DNA of 64,000 nucleotides from Rugosimonospora africana (lineage in GTDB: Bacteria > Actinomycetota > Actinomycetes > Mycobacteriales > Micromonosporaceae). How positions within the stretch are numbered: position 1 is the first letter of the stretch; each line of letters begins with the position of its first letter. Made by a program: the position numbers and the translations under genes. The notes under the pieces are model-generated. The model was given only the letters and a program-made list of their open reading frames with translations, did not search any database and had not been told where the DNA came from. Positions 1-8,182 of the stretch are shown in pieces. Location: assembly GCF_016862975.1 (NCBI RefSeq), contig NZ_BONZ01000067.1, forward strand, positions 62,001 to 126,000, read 5' to 3'.

Positions 1-559
1 CGAAGACGGTGTAGACATCGGCCTCGGGGGCGTTGGAAATCCACAACTTCTCGCCGTACAGCCGCCAGCCGTCGCCGTCCGGCTCCGCCCGCAGGTTCAG
101 CGCGGCGGCATCGGAGCCGGCTTCCGGCTCGGTCAGTGCGAAGGCGGCGACGGTGATCCCGCGCACCACGCCGGGGATCCACCGCTCGACCGTCTCCGGG
201 CCGCCGGACTGGAGGATCGGATAGCTGCCCAGTCCCTGAAGTGCGAGCGCGGTCTCCGCCTCGACCGACACCCCGGCGATGGTCTCCCTGAGCAGGCTGA
301 GTCGCATCGCCGCGGCGTCGGTCGGCGGCCGGTCGGGTGAACCGCCGAACAATCCGCGAAGCAGGCCGTGCTTGCCCATCGCGGCCAGCAGCGGCCGGTT
401 GACGTGCCCGTGCGCGGTCTCGTTATCCAGCGCAACGTCGGCCAGGGTCACGTCGGCCAGGGGCAGCAGTTGGGTGACCGCCACCTCGCGGACCCAGCGC
501 ACGTACTCCCGCTGCTCCGGCTCCAAGCCACTCATGGCCGAACTCATGGGCGCGCTCAT
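1..559 (-). CDS. Acyl-CoA dehydrogenase, N-terminal part (runs off the window)
   Basis: Flavin-dependent acyl-CoA dehydrogenase that would introduce an alpha-beta double bond into a CoA thioester. About 186 codons are visible and the C-terminal half lies outside the window. After a helical N-terminal domain the protein has the family signature AAFALTEPEAGSDAAALN followed by GEKLWISNAP, which bind FAD and substrate. The start is ATG at 559, because it overlaps the stop of the upstream flavoenzyme in an ATGA motif; two further in-frame ATGs at 547 and 535 are possible. It is the last visible gene of the CoA ligase operon, so its likely substrate is a ring-derived or alicyclic CoA ester. That assignment is inference from neighbours. 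Confidence 0.85.
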   Translation of the reverse strand, partial: MSAPMSSAMSGLEPEQREYVRWVREVAVTQLLPLADVTLADVALDNETAHGHVNRPLLAAMGKHGLLRGLFGGSPDRPPTDAAAMRLSLLRETIAGVSVEAETALALQGLGSYPILQSGGPETVERWIPGVVRGITVAAFALTEPEAGSDAAALNLRAEPDGDGWRLYGEKLWISNAPEADVYTVF

Positions 560-2940
560 GGCCGCCACCGTGCGTGTCGCGTGCCCGGCACCCCGTCCCG
601 GATCAGCCGCAGCCTCGGCTTGGGACCGTCGGTCCGGCCGGTCTGCGGCCTGCGCCGGCCGGCTTTCCAGGGATTCGGCCACACCACGCCGGGGCCGTCA
701 TAGTCCTGCTCGACCGCGGCGTGCAACGCCCAGTTCGGGTCGTACAGGTGGACCCGCCCGAGCGCGCAGAGGTCGGCGCGGCCGGCGAGAAGGAGCGAGT
801 TTACGTCGTCGTACGACGAGATGACCCCCACCGCGATCGTCGGGATGCCCACCTGGTTACGGATCCTGTCAGCGTACGGGGCCTGGTAGGAGCGGCCGAA
901 CGCCGGAGTCTCGTCGGGGGTCACCTGTCCGGTCGAGACGTCGATGGCGGCGGCGCCGGCGGCTTTGAACCGGGCCGCGATGGTGACCGCGTCGTCGCCG
1001 GTGATCCCGCCGTCCACCCAGTCGGTCGCCGAGATCCGCACGGTCATCGGTTTTTCGGCCGGCCACACGTCGCGGACGGCGGCGAACACCTCCAGCGGGT
1101 ACCGCAGCCGGCTGTCCAGGTCACCACCGTACCGGTCGGTGCGCCGGTTGCTGATCGGCGAGATGAACGAAGACAGCAGGTATCCGTGTGCGCAGTGCAG
1201 TTCGAGAAGGTCGAAGCCGGCCGCGTCGGCACGCCGGGCGGCATCCACGAACTGCTGCCTGATGCGGGCCAGGTCCTCCTCGGTCAGCTCCCGGGGCCGC
1301 TGGTTGACACCGGGCCGGTACGGCAGCGGCGACGGCCCGACGACTTCCCAGTTGCCGTCGTCGAGAGGCTCGTCGATGCCGTCCCACATCAGCCTGGTCG
1401 AGCCTTTGCGCCCGGAGTGGCCGAGCTGGATCCCCACCTTCGCGGCGCTCTCCCGGTGCACGAAGTCGGTCAGCCGCAACCACTGCCGCGCCTGTTCGTC
1501 GGTCCAGATGCCGGTGCAGCCCGGGGTGATGCGCCCGGCGCCGGACACGCACACCATCTCCGTCATGACCAACCCGGCGCCGCCGAGGGCCTTGCCGCCC
1601 AGGTGCACGAAGTGAAAGTCGTTGGGCATGCCGTCCGTCGCCCGGTACATGTCCATCGGCGACACCACGATGCGATTGACGAGGTCCAGCTCACCGAGCC
1701 GGTACCGCTGGAACATCGGTGGCGTGTCCGGGTCGGCGGGGCCATCGGGTGCGGGGCCACCGGGTGCGGGGCCACCGTCCTGCCGCTCGGCGAACGCGGC
1801 GTTGACCCGGCGCACGAACTCGGGATCGCGCAGGTGAAGGTTGTCGTACGTGACGCGCCGGCTGCGAGTCATGATGTTGAACGCGAACTGCAGCGGGTCC
1901 TGGTCGAGGTACTGGCCGAGGTTTTCGAACCATTCGAGGCTGGCCTGCGCGGCCCGCTGGGTGGACAGGACGACGGCCTTGCGTTCGGTCTCGTACTCGC
2001 TCAGGGCGGCGTCCACGCTGTCGTTCTCGTGCAGGCAGGCGGCCAACGCCAGGGCGTCTTCCATGGCGAGCTTGGTGCCGGAGCCGATGGAGAAGTGCGC
2101 CGTGTGAGCGGCGTCGCCGAGCAGCACGATGTTGCCGTGGCGCCAATGCCGGTTGCGTACGGTGGTGAAGTTGATCCACCGCGAGTTGTTGGCCATCACC
2201 GGGTGGCCGTCGAGAACGTCGGCGAACAGCTCGGTGACCCGCGCGATGGACTTCTCGTCGGACTCACCGGGTGCCAGCGGCTGGGTGGCGAAGCTGTCGA
2301 AGCCGGCCTCCTTCCACACGGCGGCGTTCATCTCGACGATGAAGGTGCTGTTCTTCGCGTCGTACGGGTAGGCGTGTACCTGCATCACGCCGTACGGCGT
2401 CTGCCGGATGTCGAACGTGAACGCGTCGAACACCTTGCCGGTGCCCAGCCACATGTACTTGCACGCCCGCCGGTCCAGGCTCGGCCGGAACGCGTCCGCA
2501 TGCGCCGAGCGGACGGCGGAGTTGAGGCCGTCGGCCGCGACGACGAGGTCGTGGGTCGCGGACAGCGTCGCGGTGTCCGGGGCCTCGGTCTCGAAGTGCA
2601 CGACCACGCCGAGTTCCGCGCACCGCTCCTGCATGATCTCCAGCAGTCGCTTGCGGCTCATCGCGGCGAAGCCGTGCCCGCCGCTGGTGACCGTCTCGCC
2701 GCGGTACCGCACGTCGATGTCGTCCCACCGGGCGAACTCCGACTCCATGCGCCGGTGGATCGTCGGGTCGGCGTGTTCGATGCCACCCAGCGTCTCGTCG
2801 GAGAACACCACGCCGAATCCGAAGGTGTCGTCGGCCGCGTTGCGCTCCCAGACCGTGATCTCGTGCTCCGGTCCGAGCTGCTTGGCCAACGCGGAGAAGT
2901 ACAGACCGCCGGGGCCTCCCCCGATGACAGCCATGCGCAC
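556..2940 (-). CDS. Bifunctional aryl-CoA monooxygenase/reductase (2-aminobenzoyl-CoA or salicylyl-CoA type)
   Basis: Two-domain flavoprotein of 794 residues. Residues 1-390 form an FAD monooxygenase: GGGPGGLYF dinucleotide fold at the N-terminus and GDAAHTAHF, the second FAD motif, near residue 275. Residues 410-770 form an Old-Yellow-Enzyme-like NADH:flavin oxidoreductase (LHCAHGYLLSSFISPISN, then GVISSYDD). This fusion is known from 2-aminobenzoyl-CoA monooxygenase/reductase and from salicylyl-CoA 5-hydroxylase. It hydroxylates, and in the first enzyme also reduces, the aromatic CoA ester. The start GTG at 2940 has AGGAG 5-7 nt upstream; ATG at 2934 is an alternative. A short proline/glycine repeat (GPAPGGPAPDGPAD) links the domains. 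The RidA and SDR neighbours favour the aminobenzoyl substrate, but sequence alone does not prove it. Confidence 0.88.
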   Translation of the reverse strand: MRMAVIGGGPGGLYFSALAKQLGPEHEITVWERNAADDTFGFGVVFSDETLGGIEHADPTIHRRMESEFARWDDIDVRYRGETVTSGGHGFAAMSRKRLLEIMQERCAELGVVVHFETEAPDTATLSATHDLVVAADGLNSAVRSAHADAFRPSLDRRACKYMWLGTGKVFDAFTFDIRQTPYGVMQVHAYPYDAKNSTFIVEMNAAVWKEAGFDSFATQPLAPGESDEKSIARVTELFADVLDGHPVMANNSRWINFTTVRNRHWRHGNIVLLGDAAHTAHFSIGSGTKLAMEDALALAACLHENDSVDAALSEYETERKAVVLSTQRAAQASLEWFENLGQYLDQDPLQFAFNIMTRSRRVTYDNLHLRDPEFVRRVNAAFAERQDGGPAPGGPAPDGPADPDTPPMFQRYRLGELDLVNRIVVSPMDMYRATDGMPNDFHFVHLGGKALGGAGLVMTEMVCVSGAGRITPGCTGIWTDEQARQWLRLTDFVHRESAAKVGIQLGHSGRKGSTRLMWDGIDEPLDDGNWEVVGPSPLPYRPGVNQRPRELTEEDLARIRQQFVDAARRADAAGFDLLELHCAHGYLLSSFISPISNRRTDRYGGDLDSRLRYPLEVFAAVRDVWPAEKPMTVRISATDWVDGGITGDDAVTIAARFKAAGAAAIDVSTGQVTPDETPAFGRSYQAPYADRIRNQVGIPTIAVGVISSYDDVNSLLLAGRADLCALGRVHLYDPNWALHAAVEQDYDGPGVVWPNPWKAGRRRPQTGRTDGPKPRLRLIRDGVPGTRHARWRP

Positions 2941-2956
2941 GACGTCTCCTCCCTCG

Positions 2957-4702
2957 TTACGCGCCCGCCGCGGCCGGTTGCTCGCGCAGGCGGAAGCGCT
3001 GCAACTTGCCGGTGGCTGTCTTGGGCAGTTCGGTGACGAAGACGATCCGCCGCGGGTATTTGTACGGAGCGATCCGGCGCTTGACGAAGTCCTGCAGTTG
3101 CCGGGCCTCGCCGTCGTCCGTGGGCACGGCGTCGTGCAGCACGACGAACGCGGTCACGAGTTGGCCACGCGCCTCGTCGGGCAGGCCCACGACACCGCAC
3201 TCGGCGACGTCGGGGTGGGCGAGCAGCGCCTCTTCGACCTCCGGTCCGGAGATGTTGTATCCGGACGACACGATCATGTCGTCGCTGCGCGCCTGGAACC
3301 AGAAGTAGCCGTCCTCGTCCATGACGAACGTGTCGCCGGTGATGTTCCAGCCGCCCTGGACGTACTGGTGCTGGCGTGCGTCGGCCAGGTAGCGGCAGCC
3401 GGTGGGGCCCTTCACGGCGAGCCGGCCCACCGCGCCCGGCGGCAGCGGGGTGCCGTGCTCGTCGACCACCGCGGCGACGTATCCCGGCACCGCCCGGCCG
3501 GTGGATCCGGGCCGGATGTCGTCGTCGGCGGAGGCGATGAAGATGTGCAGCATCTCGGTGGATCCGATGCCGTCGATCATCCTGATCCCGGTGCTGTCGC
3601 GGAATGCCTGCCAGGTGCCGGCCGGCAGGTGCTCGCCCGCCGACACCGCGCGGCGCAGTGTGGACAGGCGGTCGACCGCTCCGGACGCGAGCATGGCACG
3701 GTATGCCGTGGGAGCGGTGAAGCAGACCGACACCCGGTAATCCGCGATCAGCTGCGCGAGTTCGTCCGGCGTCGCCTTCTCGACGAGCAGTGTCGAGGCA
3801 CCGGCCCGCAACGGGAAGACGACCAGCCCACCCAGACCGAACGTGAACGCCAGCGGCGGGGTGCCGGTGAACAGGTCGTCCGGCTCCGGCCGCAGCACGA
3901 GGGCGGAGAACGTGTCCGCGTTGGCGAGCACGTCGCGGTGGAAGTGCATGGTGGCCTTGGGGCGGCCGGTGGTCCCGGACGTGAAGGCGAGCATCGCCAC
4001 GTCGTCGGCCGCGGTGGCCACCGGCGTGAACTCCCCCGACTTCCGCTCGACGGCGCTGGTCAGCCCGGCCTCACCGGCGAACTCGTCACCCGCGAACTCG
4101 ACCATCCGGAGCCCGGGGATGCCCGCCGCCCGCAGGTCGTCGGTGAACCGGGCGTCGCACAGGGCGAAGTCGATGGCCGCTATCTCGGCGATCGTGGCCA
4201 GTTCGCCGGACCGCAGCAGCGGCATGGTCGTCACCGCGACGGCGCCCGCCTTGAGCACACCCAACCAGCATGCCGCGAGCCACGGGTTGTTGGGACCGCG
4301 CAGGAGGACCCGGTTGCCCGGGACGATGCCGCAGTCTTCGACCAGCACCGCCGCGATCTGGTTGGTCACCCGTCTCACGTCGCCGTAGGTCCACGGACGG
4401 GCGCCGGGCGCGAGCAGGCACGGGCGGTCCGGGCCGAGCCGCTCGACCACGGCGTCGACCAGCTCGACCGCGCAGTTGAGCTTCTCCGGGTAGCGCAGGC
4501 CCGGCAGGTCGAACACCAGCTCGGGCCAGTCGGCCTCGGGCGGAAGGTGGTCACGACAAAACGTGTCGACATGCGCGGAGGCGGACATCGACGCGGTATC
4601 TGGCGTCGACGCGGTATCTGGCGTCGATGCGGCAGGTGACGTCGACGCGGCAAGCGAGGTCGACGCGGGATCTGACGTCGACGTCGGATCTGACACTGAC
4701 AT
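2957..4702 (-). CDS. Benzoate/2-aminobenzoate-CoA ligase family protein
   Basis: ANL-superfamily acyl-CoA synthetase of 581 residues that would activate an aromatic acid as its CoA thioester. The AMP-binding loop reads FTSGTTGRPKATMHFHRDVL, a form typical of benzoate and aminobenzoate CoA ligases. The C-terminus carries the acyl-adenylate motifs YFWFQARSDDMI and the catalytic lysine context KTATGKLQRFRLRE. The ATG at 4702 has AGGAAGG 6 nt upstream. A later ATG at 4588 lacks a ribosome site, so I keep the long form although its first 40 residues are a Ser/Thr/Pro/Ala repeat not found in the family. It is the first gene of the leftward operon; the flavoenzyme starts 16 nt downstream. Confidence 0.9.
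   Translation of the reverse strand: MSVSDPTSTSDPASTSLAASTSPAASTPDTASTPDTASMSASAHVDTFCRDHLPPEADWPELVFDLPGLRYPEKLNCAVELVDAVVERLGPDRPCLLAPGARPWTYGDVRRVTNQIAAVLVEDCGIVPGNRVLLRGPNNPWLAACWLGVLKAGAVAVTTMPLLRSGELATIAEIAAIDFALCDARFTDDLRAAGIPGLRMVEFAGDEFAGEAGLTSAVERKSGEFTPVATAADDVAMLAFTSGTTGRPKATMHFHRDVLANADTFSALVLRPEPDDLFTGTPPLAFTFGLGGLVVFPLRAGASTLLVEKATPDELAQLIADYRVSVCFTAPTAYRAMLASGAVDRLSTLRRAVSAGEHLPAGTWQAFRDSTGIRMIDGIGSTEMLHIFIASADDDIRPGSTGRAVPGYVAAVVDEHGTPLPPGAVGRLAVKGPTGCRYLADARQHQYVQGGWNITGDTFVMDEDGYFWFQARSDDMIVSSGYNISGPEVEEALLAHPDVAECGVVGLPDEARGQLVTAFVVLHDAVPTDDGEARQLQDFVKRRIAPYKYPRRIVFVTELPKTATGKLQRFRLREQPAAAGA
4587..4694. repeat. 18-nt tandem repeat in the 5' end of the CoA ligase gene
   Basis: Six or so imperfect copies of an 18-nt unit of the type GTCGACGCGGTATCTGGC. 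In the minus-strand gene they encode repeated Asp-Pro/Thr-Ala-Ser-Thr residues. The unit is a multiple of three, so the frame is kept. Confidence 0.75.
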
Positions 4703-4746
4703 GGCGACCTTCCTCGACTCAAGTCCAGGAACTGCCCGGTCGACCA

Positions 4747-4776
4747 AGGTTATGCACTTCTCGTGACGACAGTCAA
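4747..4776 (-). promoter_or_regulatory. Sigma70-type promoter with an overlapping dyad, for the CoA ligase operon
   Basis: Read on the minus strand, TTGACT (4776-4771) and TAACCT (4752-4747) are separated by 18 nt, about 45 nt upstream of the ATG at 4702. The dyad TGAC-GACA-GTCA (4764-4775) overlaps the -35 box. Given the divergent paaX-type gene, this dyad is a candidate repressor operator. The operator role is inference. Confidence 0.55.
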
Positions 4777-5007
4777 TGGCACGGCATAATGACGGCAGAG
4801 CGGCGGCCACCGGCGGCAGCGCCGACAGCGACACCGCTGCGGCAGCGCCGCCACTGCGACTGCGACGCGACTGCGATGGGACTGCGACGACGACAGGAGT
4901 GGCAGAGACGGGAGCGCAGCAGAGACGGGAGTGCGGCAGGGACGCGACTGCGGCGGCGCCACAGCGAGCCTGGCCGGAGAGTCGAGACCCCGGCGGCCCC
5001 GACGGAC

Positions 5008-5020
5008 TAAACTCTCGCGC
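5008..5020 (+). promoter_or_regulatory. Leaderless promoter -10 box for the PaaX-type regulator
   Basis: TAAACT at 5008-5013 ends 7 nt before the GTG at 5021, and no Shine-Dalgarno sequence is visible. This is the TANNNT arrangement of actinobacterial leaderless messages and it helps to fix the start codon. Most of the 4790-5000 spacer is irregular GACTGCGACG-like repeat. Confidence 0.55.
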
Positions 5021-5941
5021 GTGTCGGTCGAGGCCAACGATGAGGAGCTCAGCCAGGCGAGAGGCACCCAGCCCCGAGCGCTGATCGTCACGATCTACGG
5101 GCTGTACGCTCGCGAGGTCGGCGGCTGGTTGAGCGTCAGCTCCCTGATCAAGCTCATGGCCGAGCTCGACGTCGAGGAGCCCGCCGTACGCTCCTCGATC
5201 TCCCGACTGAAGCGCCGCGGCATCCTGATCGCGGAGAAGGTGCGCGGCACCGCCGGGTACGCGCTGTCCGACCGCGCCCGGGGCATCCTCCTGGAAGGCG
5301 ATCGGCGGATCTTCGAGCGGCCCCGGGCGGCGGCCGAGGACGGTTGGCTCGTCGCGGTGTTCAGCGTGCCGGAGTACGAGCGGGACAAGCGGCACCAGCT
5401 GCGGTCGCGGTTGTCCTGGCTCGGTTTCGGCACCGTCGCCTCCGGGGTGTGGATCGCCCCGGCCCACGTCGAGTCGCAGGTACGTGACGTGCTGGCGAGC
5501 AACCGGCTGACCGAGTACGTCGACCTGTTCCGGGCGGAGTACGTCGCCTTCCGGCCCGAGCCCGACCAGGTCGCCTCGTGGTGGGACCTCGACGGGCTGG
5601 AGCGCACGTACGCGGACTTCGTGTCCTCCTACGGTCCCGTCCTGGCGCAGTGGCGCCGCAGGCGTCACGACGACGATGCCGCCGCGTTCGCCGACTACGT
5701 TCAGGTGCTCACGCACTGGCGCCGGCTGCCCTACCTCGACCCCGGGCTCGCGCCGGAGCTGCTCCCCCGCCACTGGCGGGGCTCCCAGGCGGCGGACATC
5801 TTCTTCGAGCTGAACGAGCGGCTGGCGCCCGCGGCTCACCGGCACGTCGCCGAGGTCACCGGTCTTCAGCCGACAGGGACGGCGCAGTCGACGGGAACGG
5901 TTGAGCCGGGGAGGACGGCTCAGTCAGCGAGGACCGCGTAG
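5021..5941 (+). CDS. PaaX family transcriptional regulator
   Basis: Repressor of 306 residues. It opens with PRALIVTIYGLYAR and a winged helix (SVSSLIKLMAELDVEEPAVRSSISRLKRRGIL), followed by the PaaX central domain (VFSVPEYERDKRHQLRSRLS) and the C-terminal domain (LPYLDPGLAPELLPRHW). PaaX proteins sense aryl-CoA thioesters such as phenylacetyl-CoA and release their operators. Here the likely effector is the aryl-CoA made by the divergent CoA ligase, though that is inference. GTG at 5021 is chosen because a leaderless -10 precedes it and the family alignment begins soon after. The last 20 residues are a degenerate repeat (TAQSTGTVEPGRTAQSA), and the 3' end overlaps the convergent RidA gene by 22 nt. 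Confidence 0.88.
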   Translation: MSVEANDEELSQARGTQPRALIVTIYGLYAREVGGWLSVSSLIKLMAELDVEEPAVRSSISRLKRRGILIAEKVRGTAGYALSDRARGILLEGDRRIFERPRAAAEDGWLVAVFSVPEYERDKRHQLRSRLSWLGFGTVASGVWIAPAHVESQVRDVLASNRLTEYVDLFRAEYVAFRPEPDQVASWWDLDGLERTYADFVSSYGPVLAQWRRRRHDDDAAAFADYVQVLTHWRRLPYLDPGLAPELLPRHWRGSQAADIFFELNERLAPAAHRHVAEVTGLQPTGTAQSTGTVEPGRTAQSARTA

Positions 5942-6318
5942 CCCTGCACCTCGACCAGGGCCCGCTCGTCCCACAGCCGGGCGACGCCGATCGCGGCCAT
6001 GGCCGGGTACCGGTCGCCCACGAGGCGCTTCCACACGGCGCCGATCGCCCGCGAATTGGCCCGGTAGTCGTCCACATCGACGAGGTAGATCGTCAGGCTC
6101 GCCAGGTCGTCGGGCCGGCCACCCGCGGCGGCCAGCGCGAGCAGCAGGTTGCCCAGCGCCCGGTCGAACTGCTCGACAACGGTGTCGCCGACGACGCGTC
6201 CCTGTCGGTCGAGCGCGGTCTGACCGGCGAGGAACACGAGCCGTCCCGAGCCGACGGCGGCATGGGAGAAGCCTCGGGGCGCGCTGAGCCCGTCGGGGTT
6301 GACGAACTCCAGGCTCAT
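5920..6318 (-). CDS. RidA family protein (enamine/imine deaminase)
   Basis: A 132-residue YjgF/YER057c/UK114-fold protein. RidA proteins hydrolyse reactive enamine/imine intermediates to ketones and ammonia. Family features visible are FSHAAVGSGRLVFLAGQTA near the N-terminus, LGNLLLALAAAGGRPDDLAS in the middle and the strand YPAMAAIGVARLWDERALVEVQ. The arginine that usually salt-bridges substrate in RidA is not obvious in VARLWD, so it may belong to another RidA subgroup. The ATG at 6318 overlaps the stop of the SDR gene (ATGA), indicating translational coupling. In this cluster it would suit release of ammonia from an amino-ring-derived enamine, which supports an anthranilate substrate. Confidence 0.85.
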   Translation of the reverse strand: MSLEFVNPDGLSAPRGFSHAAVGSGRLVFLAGQTALDRQGRVVGDTVVEQFDRALGNLLLALAAAGGRPDDLASLTIYLVDVDDYRANSRAIGAVWKRLVGDRYPAMAAIGVARLWDERALVEVQGYAVLAD

Positions 6319-7073
6319 GACTGCACCCCTCCGCCGTCGACGTTGATGCCCTGCCCGTTGAGGGCGGCGTTCGTCACGCACAGCCAGACCGCCCCGGCGA
6401 CCTCGTCGACCGTGACGAGCCGCCCGTTCGGCTGCTTCGCGGCCAGGGCGGCGCGCGCCTGCGCGGGGGTGCGCCCGGTCCGGTCCGCGATGGCGGCCAC
6501 GGTCTGGTCGGTCATCGGTGTGGCCACGTAGCCCGGGCACACCGCGTTGACCGTGACACCCGTGCCGGCGAACTCGGCGGCGGCCGACCGGACCACGCCG
6601 AGGACGCCGTGTTTACTCGCCGCGTACGCCGTGATGTAAGGCTCGCCCCGCTTGGCGGCGACCGAGGCGATGACCACGATCCGGCCGTACCCACGATCGA
6701 GCATGCCCGGAACCACCCGCCTGACGCACCGGAACGGCGCGGTCAGATTCACCTCGAGCATCCGCGCCCAGTGTTCGTCGGTGGTCTTCACCAGCGGGGC
6801 CGATTCGCCGGCACCCGCGTTCGCGACCAGGACACCGGCCCCTCCCCACGCGTCTTCGACCGCGGTGAACAGCCGGTCGATGGCCTCGCTCGAGGTGATG
6901 TCCGCCGGCAGCACCAGGGTCTCGCCGGCGCACAGTGCCGCGGTGGCGCGCAGCTCATCCTCACCGCGTGCGGTGAGCGCGACACGGTAGCCCTCCGCGC
7001 TCAGCTTCACCGCCACCGCGCGACCGATGCCACGCCCAGCGCCCGTGACGACGGCCGCGGGCTTCAGGTCCAC
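6315..7073 (-). CDS. SDR family oxidoreductase, probable 3-hydroxyacyl-CoA dehydrogenase of the aryl-CoA pathway
   Basis: Classical short-chain dehydrogenase of 252 residues. It has the NAD(P)-binding TGAGRGIG, NAG in LVANAGAG, the catalytic Ser of VIASVAAKRG, YAASK as the YxxxK pair and a C-terminal GQGINVDGGGV. An acidic residue after the second strand is not clear, so cofactor choice is open. The GTG at 7073 is used with only a weak ribosome site. It is coupled to ridA downstream. A role in oxidising a hydroxyacyl-CoA produced from the reduced ring is inferred from the cluster. Confidence 0.85.
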   Translation of the reverse strand: MDLKPAAVVTGAGRGIGRAVAVKLSAEGYRVALTARGEDELRATAALCAGETLVLPADITSSEAIDRLFTAVEDAWGGAGVLVANAGAGESAPLVKTTDEHWARMLEVNLTAPFRCVRRVVPGMLDRGYGRIVVIASVAAKRGEPYITAYAASKHGVLGVVRSAAAEFAGTGVTVNAVCPGYVATPMTDQTVAAIADRTGRTPAQARAALAAKQPNGRLVTVDEVAGAVWLCVTNAALNGQGINVDGGGVQS

Positions 7074-7136
7074 CCTGGAAACCCTGCCATGCTTCGCTAA
7101 CGACCGTCAAGACAACGACATACCGCCGGTCAGGCA

Positions 7137-7181
7137 CACCGATCAGGCCGGGCACCGATCAGGCCGGGCACCGATCAGGCC
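7137..7181. repeat. 16-nt tandem repeat between the SDR and ABC permease genes
   Basis: Nearly three copies of CACCGATCAGGCCGGG. The last copy reaches the stop codon of the ABC permease at 7175. The unit is not a multiple of three and lies mostly outside coding sequence. Confidence 0.8.
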
Positions 7182-8182
7182 AGGCGCCGGCGCGTCCACC
7201 AGAAGCAGAAGGAGAGAAGCGCCACGGCGACGGCGACGAAGACGCCGGTCTCGGCCCACTGCATCGGCCAGAAGTGGCTGGCGGGCTGGTAGGTCAGGTC
7301 CTGGCGCAGTCCGAGAGTGCCGACCCAGTGGAGGCAGGATTTCGGTCCGTGGTTCTCCCCGCAGTACTGCGGGTCGGCGGGCCCGCTGAAGACCTGACCG
7401 GTGGGGGTGACCGTGCGGTTGCTCAGTACCCAGGCGTTATCCGGAACGACGCCGCTGACCACCCTCATCGTGGAGTTGTCTCTGTTGAACATGAACTGCG
7501 TAACGTTGCTGACATCCAGTGGCCGCGTGGCGTGCCGCGCCGGCACGAGATGGGCGCGGATCCACAGCGGCATCGACGCGACGGCGAGGACGTAGATGGC
7601 CAGGGTGGCGGCCATCGCGGGTACGGTGCGGCGGATGAGCATGCCCAGCGTGACGCCGAGGGCCAGGGCGAACACGGCGTAGCCGATCGGCACGATCCCC
7701 CGGGCGCCGTAGGTCTGGGGTGAGATCCAGTGATACTTCGCGTGGTCGACGTGGTGCGCCCAGGAGCCGACTGCCCAGCTGAGCAGGCCGGCGGTGACCA
7801 CGGACGCAGCCCCGACGACCGCCAGTTTCGTGGCCAGCCAACGGGACCGGGTCACCGACTGGTTCCAGGCCAGCCGGTGGGTGCCGGTTTCGAGTTCCCG
7901 GGCGATCAGCGGGGCGCCCCAGAAGATGCCGATCAGCGCGGGTACCACGTACACCAGCATCAGGGTGAACTGGTAGACCAACCCGTTGGCGCCGTTGGTG
8001 GCCTGCTGGACGAATTCGCTGATGGCATTGCGGCAGTCGGCGTGGCAGCCGGCAGCGCCGCTGGCGGTCCACTCGCCGGCGAGGCTGTGGCCGGAGACCG
8101 CGAGAAGGACGGCGAGGACCGCGAGGGCACCGGCGGTGATCCAGGTCGGGATGCGGAACTGGCGCCAGGTGAACCAGATCAT
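7175..8182 (-). CDS. ABC transporter permease (ABC-2 type, YtrC/D-like)
   Basis: A 335-residue membrane protein with about six predicted helices: MIWFTWRQFRIPTWITAGAL then an alanine/leucine-rich span, LMLVYVVPALIGIFWGAPL, LAVVGAASVVTAGLLSWAVG, YAVFALALGVTLGMLI, LAIYVLAVASMPLW and a final VFVAVAVALLSFCFWW. A large extracytoplasmic loop lies before the last helix and contains two cysteines (YCGENHGPKSC). The ATG at 8182 overlaps the ATPase stop (ATGA). It forms an exporter with the ATPase encoded just upstream. The substrate cannot be read from the sequence; GntR/YtrA-linked exporters often respond to cell-envelope antibiotics. Confidence 0.82.
   Translation of the reverse strand: MIWFTWRQFRIPTWITAGALAVLAVLLAVSGHSLAGEWTASGAAGCHADCRNAISEFVQQATNGANGLVYQFTLMLVYVVPALIGIFWGAPLIARELETGTHRLAWNQSVTRSRWLATKLAVVGAASVVTAGLLSWAVGSWAHHVDHAKYHWISPQTYGARGIVPIGYAVFALALGVTLGMLIRRTVPAMAATLAIYVLAVASMPLWIRAHLVPARHATRPLDVSNVTQFMFNRDNSTMRVVSGVVPDNAWVLSNRTVTPTGQVFSGPADPQYCGENHGPKSCLHWVGTLGLRQDLTYQPASHFWPMQWAETGVFVAVAVALLSFCFWWTRRRLA

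Noticed and set aside
574-3036. An 820-codon open frame on the plus strand opposite the flavoenzyme gene
   Set aside because: Its composition is Arg/Gly/Val/His-rich without domains, and it mirrors the codon pattern of the real minus-strand gene. Such antisense frames are expected at this GC content, as also at 28275-30785, 36438-38975 and 44636-46666.
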